This document shows, piece by piece, positions 13,351-18,171 of a stretch of 18,171 nt of DNA. Origin of the DNA: Thermoplasmata archaeon (GTDB taxonomy: Archaea; Thermoplasmatota; Thermoplasmata; Lutacidiplasmatales; UBA184); assembly GCA_030039135.1 (NCBI GenBank), contig JASHQN010000030.1:1-18171 (forward strand), read 5' to 3'. The stretch's first letter is position 1, and each line of letters starts with the position of its first letter. The translations under genes and the position numbers were made by a program. Under the pieces are notes generated by a model. That model made no database searches, was not told the DNA's origin, and saw only the letters and a list, made by a program, of their open reading frames with translations.

Positions 13351-14564
13351 AGGAGCGGGAGCCCGGTCCGGGCCTCGATCGCTCGTACCGCGCGCCGGGC
13401 CGGGCCGCGCTCGCCCGGGCCGAGGGCCGCGCGCGGGTCGGGGGAAAGTCCGTCCACCCACTCCCGTATCCGCGAGAACGCTCGGTCCGTGCCAAGGTTG
13501 TCGGCCAACTCGCGTCGCACCGCCTCGGCCGCCGTGCGGGCGACGCTCGCGGAGGCTCGCCCCCGAGGAGACCCCTGGAGCCAGCGCGCGATCGAGGACC
13601 TCACGTCGCCGAATTCAAGGCGAGCGCGATCGACCGCGTCCGCATCCCATCCGAGACGCTGATCGTACGGCAGCGAGAGCAGGTACCAGCGAAGCGCGCC
13701 CGCGCCGACCGCATCGAGCGCGGCCCCGAGGGGAACCAGGTTCCCGAGCGACTTCGACATCTTCGTGCCCTCCATGAGGACGAACGCGGTGTGCAGGAAC
13801 GTCCGGGAAAACCGTGTCCCCCCGAGCTCGAGCGCGATCTCGTTCTCCGCGTGGTGGTGGGGGTAGATGAGGTCGAACCCCCCGCCGTGCAGGTCGACCG
13901 GGACCCCGAGGTATCGATTCGCCATCGCGTAGCACTCGAGGTGCCAGCCGGGAGCCCCGCGGCCCCACGGGCTCGGCCAGGATGGCTTTGGCGGATCTTG
14001 CCGTCGCCAGATCGTGAACTCCCCCGCGCGGTCGTCGCGCGTGGGGAACGGGTGCCCGGGCTCGATCACGGCATGCATCGCGAGTTGCCGGTCGGTCGGG
14101 AAGTTCGTCCCCGGCGGCCGGGCGGGCGGCGAGTAGATCCACTCGTCGCCTTCCCGACGCACGCGTCCCGTGCGCTCGAGCTGACGCGCGACCTCTACCA
14201 TCTGCGGTACGAACGCGCTCGCGCGGGGGCGGAACGTGGGGGGAAGGAGGCCCAAGCGATCGAGGTCCCCGAAAAACCCTCGCTCTTCCCGGCGCGCGAG
14301 CGTCCGCCAGGGCACCCCGAGCTGCGCCGCCCGGTCGTCGAGCTTGTCCTCGAAGTCGGTGACGTTCACCACGTGCCGGACCGGGACCCCCTCGCCTTCG
14401 AGGAATCGACGAGCGAGGTCGAAGTAGAGGTACGTCCGAGCGTGACCCACATGGGCGCGATCGTAGACCGTCGGCCCGCAGACGTACAGCGCGAGGGGCC
14501 GGCCGGGCCGGCGGAGGACGGCCTTTCGCCGTCCGGTGAGCGTATCCCGGATAACGAGGTCCAT
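13347..14564 (-). CDS. cysS: Cysteinyl-tRNA synthetase
   Basis: This class I synthetase charges tRNA(Cys) with cysteine. It has 405 residues, somewhat shorter than the roughly 460 of bacterial enzymes, with a reduced C-terminal region. The HIGH-type motif reads HVGH at 38-41, just after YVCGPTVYD with zinc ligand Cys29. KMSKS is at 268-272. The second zinc ligand is Cys211 in GWHLECYAMA. The third zinc loop, normally PHHENE, reads PHHHAENE at 235-242, two residues longer; by spacing His238 and Glu242 are the likely ligands. The ATG at 14564 has an AT-rich box 27 bases upstream. The gene converges on the thiolase gene and the two stop codons overlap in CTAG. Confidence 0.97.
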   Translation of the reverse strand: MDLVIRDTLTGRRKAVLRRPGRPLALYVCGPTVYDRAHVGHARTYLYFDLARRFLEGEGVPVRHVVNVTDFEDKLDDRAAQLGVPWRTLARREERGFFGDLDRLGLLPPTFRPRASAFVPQMVEVARQLERTGRVRREGDEWIYSPPARPPGTNFPTDRQLAMHAVIEPGHPFPTRDDRAGEFTIWRRQDPPKPSWPSPWGRGAPGWHLECYAMANRYLGVPVDLHGGGFDLIYPHHHAENEIALELGGTRFSRTFLHTAFVLMEGTKMSKSLGNLVPLGAALDAVGAGALRWYLLSLPYDQRLGWDADAVDRARLEFGDVRSSIARWLQGSPRGRASASVARTAAEAVRRELADNLGTDRAFSRIREWVDGLSPDPRAALGPGERGPARRAVRAIEARTGLPLL

Positions 14565-14587
14565 CGACCGACCGGCTCGGGACGGGC

Positions 14588-14596
14588 CTTAACGAT
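14588..14596 (-). promoter_or_regulatory. TATA-like box of cysS
   Basis: The minus strand reads ATCGTTAAG, centred about 27 bases upstream of the cysS ATG, consistent with leaderless transcription. Confidence 0.5.
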
Positions 14597-14753
14597 TTGG
14601 GTTATCGGCACTCTCCTGGGGCCGTCGGAGAGCGCGTATCGCGGGCTCTGTTCGGCCCGTCGAGCGAGGCCCCTCTTGGTCCCATCTTGGACCGCCCCCC
14701 CTTCCGCGCGACATGCGATGACCTCGCGCCGCTGTGTCGGAGTTGAGCCGAGC

Positions 14754-14761
14754 ATTATATA
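14754..14761 (+). promoter_or_regulatory. TATA-like box of the winged-helix regulator
   Basis: ATTATATA is a strong TATA match in GC-rich DNA. With normal spacing, transcription would start near 14783. The earliest in-frame GTG of the downstream reading frame (14734) lies upstream of this box, which makes that start unlikely. Confidence 0.55.
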
Positions 14762-14826
14762 CCGGCCACCCGTCCGGCATCCTGGAGCCGTCCGCGCATT
14801 CGTGCGCATCCGGGAGGAGGGCGACC

Positions 14827-15447
14827 ATTACGACCCGGGCGGAACGCCAGTACCGAAGCAGGGTGGAGATCCTCCGTGACTTCTTGGTCGCCGTGCGAGC
14901 GACCGAAAAGAAGACACGGGTCATCGGCCTCGCGAACCTGAACCCGACCTCGTATCGACCGTACCTCGAATTCTGCCTCACGCATCGCCTCGTACGGCAC
15001 GCCGGCCAAGGCTACCGGCTCACCCCCCGTGCCGAGAGCGTACTCGACGCGATCGACCGCCTGGTCTCGCGCAGCGCAGAGGTCGATGCGGCGCTCCTCG
15101 AGCTGCAGCGGGGCCTGGATGTCGCCGGCCCCTCGGCTCCGGCACCGAACCAGGCGCTCCGCTACGTCTCCCTCGTCGCGTTCGGCGGGGTACCGCGTTC
15201 GGGAGCGGAGCCTCTCGCAAGCGTCGCGGATTCCCTCGAGTCCACGCGACCCCTCGCGGTCTCCAGCGACCGGGGCCCGCCATGGTCGGAGCGGGTCGCC
15301 GCGCTAGGACTTCAAAGTCCCGCTCTCGCGGGCGCAGCGCTGGCGGCCTCGTCGCCTCCGCCGAAGGCCCTCGTAGAGGATCGAGCCGACGGACGGTCCC
15401 GGCGCGAGCCGCAACCTCCCCGGCAGGTACGGGGCAGTCCCAAGTAA
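14827..15447 (+). CDS. Archaeal winged-helix transcriptional regulator (HTH_45-like)
   Basis: The N-terminal domain, RSRVEILRDFLVAV...KKTRVIGLANLNPTSYRPYLEFCLTHRLVRH then GYRLTPRAESVLDAIDRL, matches the short winged-helix domain common in archaea (recalled as HTH_45, PF14947). A helix (VDAALLELQRGL) and a long Ala/Pro/Ser-rich tail of more than 100 residues follow, with no recognisable effector domain. The start is uncertain. The earliest GTG (14734) precedes the TATA-like box. After the box the in-frame options are CTG 14782, ATT 14827 (6 bases after a GGGAGGAGGG run) and GTG 14863, which would cut into the first helix. I list ATT 14827 because of the ribosome-binding-site-like run, giving about 206 residues. 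It precedes the secreted Ig-repeat protein and may control it. Confidence 0.7.
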   Translation: MTTRAERQYRSRVEILRDFLVAVRATEKKTRVIGLANLNPTSYRPYLEFCLTHRLVRHAGQGYRLTPRAESVLDAIDRLVSRSAEVDAALLELQRGLDVAGPSAPAPNQALRYVSLVAFGGVPRSGAEPLASVADSLESTRPLAVSSDRGPPWSERVAALGLQSPALAGAALAASSPPPKALVEDRADGRSRREPQPPRQVRGSPK

Positions 15448-15628
15448 GCGATCCGGCGTACGTTCGGACGCGAATAGCGACACAAGGAATCGGGCCAGCG
15501 CTCGAAAGAGGCGCGCGACGCAGAATGGTGCAGCATCGCTCGGTTATACCGCACGATGAGGTCTCGGCGTATTCGCCAGTACGAAAACGACGGTATGTAC
15601 GTACGACTCTTGTCGGAGATACAGCTTG
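15448..15628 (+). promoter_or_regulatory. Long AT-richer leader/promoter region of the Ig-repeat protein gene
   Basis: This gap is visibly lower in G+C than its surroundings and contains no convincing ORF or tRNA. A TATA-like TTATACC inside the short inverted repeat CGGTTATACCG (about 15541-15551) would start a transcript near 15571, leaving an untranslated leader of nearly 60 bases, unlike the leaderless genes elsewhere. The palindrome GTACGTAC is at 15597-15604, and GTACG also occurs near 15471 and 15580, so these may be regulator sites. A GGAG at 15615-15618 is placed like a ribosome-binding site for TTG 15626 or ATG 15629. Confidence 0.4.
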
Positions 15629-17773
15629 ATGAATAACCCTAGAGAGAATGGCGTATCATCGTCCATGTCGCTCCGACGAAAGGCCGCCTGGCTCGCTCTC
15701 GCCGTGTCGATCGTAGTCATCGGAGGTCTCTCGTTGACCCCGATTATGGGCTCGCTCACTGCGGCGACGCCGCATAACAGTCCGGCGGGGGGCTCGCCAT
15801 CGCCATCAACCAACCCCCAACCCGATTCTCACCTGCAGCAGAACTGGGACAAGTCCGGCTACGGCGCTACTCCTCAAACGGGCTGCACCGGCGCACCGTC
15901 GGGGGTCAATTGCTACCCCCTCGGCACCGTCCTGACCTGGGCGGCGACACTCTCGGTCTGCACCAGCAGCACGACGCTCTGCGGTCCCAGCACCACGCCC
16001 GTGACGATCGAGATGTTCAACGCAACAGCGCTCCTTCAGCCGGGAGAGACCTATGTGAGCGGCACGGAAACCGCGACGACGATCCCCGCGGCCACCCCGT
16101 CGTTCGCCACGGGCCTGTGCAGCGCCCCGTCGCACCCTACGGATTGCGACCTGGTGTCCTCTTCGTTCACATGGCTCAACTGGAACTTCACGCCGGCCGT
16201 GACGCTGAACGGACTGCCGCAGGCCAACTTCACCTACAAGACCACCCTCACCGGGTCGGGCACCCTCGACGACACGGACGTGGCCCACTACTCCGTCCAG
16301 ACCCTGTCGGAGAACCCGCCCGTCTCAGCGGCGGTGTATGTGCCGAAGAACACGACCCTGGTCACGACGTCGGTCTCCCCCTCCTCGATCACCCTGGGCT
16401 CGTCGGAGACCCCCTCGGCCAGTGACACCGCGACGCTTTCCGGCGGGTATGATCCCACCGGTTCCATCACATTCTACGTCTACTACTCCGCCACCTCCAC
16501 GCCGTCCTGCACCGGGACGCCCGTCTTCACGAGCTCTCCGGTGAGCGTGGACGGTAACGGGGCGTACTCGTCCCCGGCCTACACTCCCTCGGAGGTCGGC
16601 TACTACTTCTGGATCGCCAACTATACCGGCGACGCCAACAACACGGGGTATACCACGAGCTGCGGGGCGAGCGGAGAGACGCTCACGGTCAGCCCCGCGA
16701 CGCCGACCATCAGCACCTTGGTTTCACCGTCGTCGCTCGTCCTCGGTGGATCCGCGCAGGACACCGCGACGCTCTCGGGTGGTTACGACCCCACAGGGAC
16801 GATCACGTTCTACGCGTACTACTCGTCCACGTCCACGCCTTCGTGTAGCGGAACACCCGTCTTCACGAGCTCTCCAGTGACGGTGGATGGGAACGGCGAA
16901 TACCTGTCAGGGTTGTTCACCCCGTCGGAGGTCGGCTATTACTTCTGGATCGCGAGCTACTCGGGGGACGCGAACAACATGGGGTACACCACGAGTTGCG
17001 GAGCGAGCGGAGAAACGCTCGACGTCACCCCAGCGATCCTCGAGATCAAGACGCAGGTATCGCCCGCCTCGATCCTGCTCGGGTCCGCGCCGTACTCGGC
17101 GAACGACACGGCGACGATCACGGGAGGCTACAGTCCCACCGGCACGATCACGTTCTACGTCTACTACTCGAGCTCGTCGGCGCCGGTCTGCAGCGACCAG
17201 GTCTGGGTGAGCGAAGCCATCACCGTGGACGGTGACGGCTCCTACGTCTCGGGGCCGTTCACGCCAACCGAGGTCGGCTACTACTTCTGGATGGCCGACT
17301 ACTCCGGCGACGCGAACAACGAGCCGTACACGACCGATTGCGGCGCGGCCGGAGAGACGCTGACGGTCACCTCGCCCACGCTGATGATCACGACCGAGGT
17401 CTCCCCGTCGACGATCATGCTCAGCGGTTCCCAGACGCCGTCCGCCGTCGACACCGCTACCCTGTCGGGCGGCTTCAGCCCGACCGGCACTCTGGTCTTC
17501 TACGTCTATTACAACGCCACGTCGACCCCGAACTGCAGCGACCTCGTCTTCACGAGCACTGCGGTGACGGTCAACGGCGACGGGCAGTACAACTCGAGCG
17601 CGTTCACGCCGAGCGTGGCGGGGTACTACTTCTGGACCGTGGCGTACTCGGGTGACGCGAACAACCCGGCGAACACGACCGCCTGCGGGGCCCCGGGCGA
17701 GACCCTCTACGTCTACGTGTGCGAGGGGAGCGGCGTCCCGGCCGAACTCGGAGTCGTGACGCGCTCGGGCTAG
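15629..17773 (+). CDS. Secreted protein with four tandem Ig-like (Big_3-type) repeats
   Basis: The product is 714 residues from ATG 15629; TTG 15626 and ATG 15665 are alternatives. A signal peptide is clear: a basic SLRRKAAW segment, a hydrophobic core at about 19-40, and likely cleavage near LTAA-TP. Residues 47-243 are a Cys-, Thr- and Ser-rich domain I do not recognise. Four repeats of 112-116 residues begin near 244, 360, 472 and 586. Each has VSP(S/A)S, DTAT(L/I)(S/T)GG, PTGxxxFY, a cysteine, GYYFW and SGDANN, then a second cysteine before GE. The cysteine pair may form a disulphide in each repeat. There is no C-terminal transmembrane or sorting segment, so the protein is either released or held non-covalently. 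The pattern is known from many bacterial exported proteins, which makes an adhesion or cell-surface role likely but unproven. Confidence 0.85.
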   Translation: MNNPRENGVSSSMSLRRKAAWLALAVSIVVIGGLSLTPIMGSLTAATPHNSPAGGSPSPSTNPQPDSHLQQNWDKSGYGATPQTGCTGAPSGVNCYPLGTVLTWAATLSVCTSSTTLCGPSTTPVTIEMFNATALLQPGETYVSGTETATTIPAATPSFATGLCSAPSHPTDCDLVSSSFTWLNWNFTPAVTLNGLPQANFTYKTTLTGSGTLDDTDVAHYSVQTLSENPPVSAAVYVPKNTTLVTTSVSPSSITLGSSETPSASDTATLSGGYDPTGSITFYVYYSATSTPSCTGTPVFTSSPVSVDGNGAYSSPAYTPSEVGYYFWIANYTGDANNTGYTTSCGASGETLTVSPATPTISTLVSPSSLVLGGSAQDTATLSGGYDPTGTITFYAYYSSTSTPSCSGTPVFTSSPVTVDGNGEYLSGLFTPSEVGYYFWIASYSGDANNMGYTTSCGASGETLDVTPAILEIKTQVSPASILLGSAPYSANDTATITGGYSPTGTITFYVYYSSSSAPVCSDQVWVSEAITVDGDGSYVSGPFTPTEVGYYFWMADYSGDANNEPYTTDCGAAGETLTVTSPTLMITTEVSPSTIMLSGSQTPSAVDTATLSGGFSPTGTLVFYVYYNATSTPNCSDLVFTSTAVTVNGDGQYNSSAFTPSVAGYYFWTVAYSGDANNPANTTACGAPGETLYVYVCEGSGVPAELGVVTRSG
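16358..17719 (+). repeat. Four tandem Ig-like coding repeats
   Basis: The repeats begin at about 16358, 16706, 17042 and 17384, with lengths of 348, 336, 342 and about 336 bases. Nucleotide similarity is high in places: GAGGTCGGCTACTACTTCTGG recurs almost unchanged in the first three, and CTTCACGAGCTCTCC in repeats 1 and 2. Repeats 1 and 2 are the most alike and repeat 4 the most diverged (GTGGCGGGGTACTACTTCTGG). This suggests recent duplication or gene conversion between the first two units. Confidence 0.85.
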
Positions 17774-17786
17774 GCGGTCCCAGGGT

Positions 17787-17807
17787 CCGCTCCTCTCCGA
17801 GGAGCGG
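17787..17807 (+). terminator. Perfect 9-bp hairpin after the Ig-repeat gene
   Basis: CCGCTCCTC, a 3-base loop TCC, and GAGGAGCGG form a perfect stem 13 bases after the TAG stop. There is no T run, so it is not a classic archaeal poly-T terminator. It may protect the 3' end of the message or aid termination. Confidence 0.45.
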
Positions 17808-17915
17808 GGCGCGGAAGAGCGCCGAGGCTGGGTCGCCCGCGGGGGACCGCTCCGACGCACCGTCGGTAGCTTGAAGAGCCGTTGGCCCGTCCGCCTGGCA
17901 CACGACGAGGCGAAC

Positions 17916-18152
17916 GTGGAAACGCTCTACCTTCTCGTCGAGATCGACGTCGGAAAGCTCGACGAGGTCGTCCGGAGGATGAAGGCAGTCCCGGGGGTCG
18001 CCGAGGTCCACGCCGTCACCGGCCCGTTCGACCTCATCGTCAAGGTCCAGGCGCCGCACATCAACGAGGCGCTCGACACGGTCGTGCACCGGATCCGGTC
18101 GATCACCGGCATCAAGTCGACCGAGACGCTGGTGACGGTGGGACCGGCCTGA
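17916..18152 (+). CDS. Stand-alone Lrp/AsnC ligand-binding (RAM) domain protein
   Basis: The product is 78 residues from GTG 17916, which has a GAGG five bases upstream; a TTG at 17871 is in frame but would add an unrelated N terminus. The sequence ETLYLLVEIDVGKLDEVVRRMKAVPGVAEVHAVTGPFDLIVKV, then a helix and GIKSTETLVTV, is the alpha/beta RAM domain that binds amino acids and drives oligomerisation in Lrp/AsnC regulators. No DNA-binding domain is attached. Archaea and bacteria are known to carry such single-domain proteins, which may bind an amino acid alone or join full-length Lrp proteins. It may have its own promoter, since a strong hairpin separates it from the upstream gene. Confidence 0.88.
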   Translation: METLYLLVEIDVGKLDEVVRRMKAVPGVAEVHAVTGPFDLIVKVQAPHINEALDTVVHRIRSITGIKSTETLVTVGPA

Positions 18153-18171
18153 CGGGCCCCTCGGTGCGTCC

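Noticed and set aside
14700..14760. Possible C/D-box small RNA (a GCGATGA resembling a C box)
   Set aside because: The match is imperfect and no CUGA D box lies at a suitable distance.
15448..15628. Possible tRNA gene in the AT-richer gap
   Set aside because: No T-loop GTTCGAAT-type sequence pairs with a cloverleaf, and no acceptor stem is found.
15544..15813. An 89-codon minus-strand frame covering the leader and signal peptide region
   Set aside because: Half of it is antisense to the signal peptide of the Ig-repeat protein, it has no promoter or recognisable domain, and the divergent reading is not needed to explain the gap.
16358..17719. Tandem repeats as a CRISPR or non-coding satellite
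   Set aside because: The repeats are about 340 bases, stay in one reading frame and encode Ig-like domains with conserved cysteines.

Overview
The window is a piece of an archaeal chromosome. It encodes ribosomal protein eS6, the gamma subunit of aIF2, a sliding clamp (PCNA), an archaeal-type A24 peptidase, a long archaeal FKBP and AlaX. By eye the DNA is about two-thirds G+C. Gaps between genes are short, and AT-rich TATA-like boxes often lie about 25-33 bases upstream of the start codon, which suggests many leaderless mRNAs. This set fits a high-GC, probably soil or sediment, member of the Thermoplasmatota. That placement is an inference and needs a phylogeny of PCNA or aIF2-gamma. I see no rRNA, tRNA, CRISPR array, transposase, integrase or phage gene. 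No gene-free stretch exceeds about 300 bases.

Layout. 1-2000: on the minus strand, a secreted or membrane-anchored protein of unknown function, then eS6 overlapping aIF2-gamma (which runs off the left edge). 2000-2908: an A24 prepilin/prearchaellin peptidase. 2979-4940: a three-gene operon of the B12-binding subunit of methylmalonyl-CoA mutase, its G-protein chaperone MeaB, and a membrane-anchored methyltransferase resembling eukaryotic FAM173. 4924-6229 (minus): two tiny single-pass membrane proteins and a long FKBP prolyl isomerase. 6318-9251: a sugar/glycan group with a family-2-like glycosyltransferase (minus), a GT-B glycosyltransferase (plus) and a sugar-nucleotide epimerase/dehydratase (minus). 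9349-10535: a small ferredoxin-fold-like protein, a winged-helix protein and a GNAT acetyltransferase. 10495-13350: AlaX (minus), PCNA and a bacterial-type thiolase. 13347-14564: cysteinyl-tRNA synthetase (minus). 14827-18152: a winged-helix regulator, a large secreted protein with four Ig-like repeats, and a stand-alone Lrp/AsnC ligand-binding (RAM) domain protein.

How the genes may work together. The mutase subunit, MeaB and the thiolase point to propionyl/methylmalonyl-CoA and acyl-CoA metabolism. The mutase large subunit is not in the window. The glycosyltransferases and the epimerase probably make glycans, and the two exported proteins carry many N-glycosylation sequons and are possible acceptors. 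The A24 peptidase implies a type IV pilus or archaellum system encoded elsewhere.

Nothing here is plainly a new defence or mobile system. The points most worth a second look are: a Ser/Thr-rich transmembrane tail in frame immediately after the FKBP stop codon; a pair of tiny membrane proteins; a FAM173-like methyltransferase in a B12-mutase operon; altered key residues in three conserved proteins (aIF2-gamma zinc knuckle, CysRS zinc loop, GT-B EX7E motif); three convergent gene pairs whose coding ends overlap; and a bacterial-style Ig-repeat secreted protein behind an unusually long leader.
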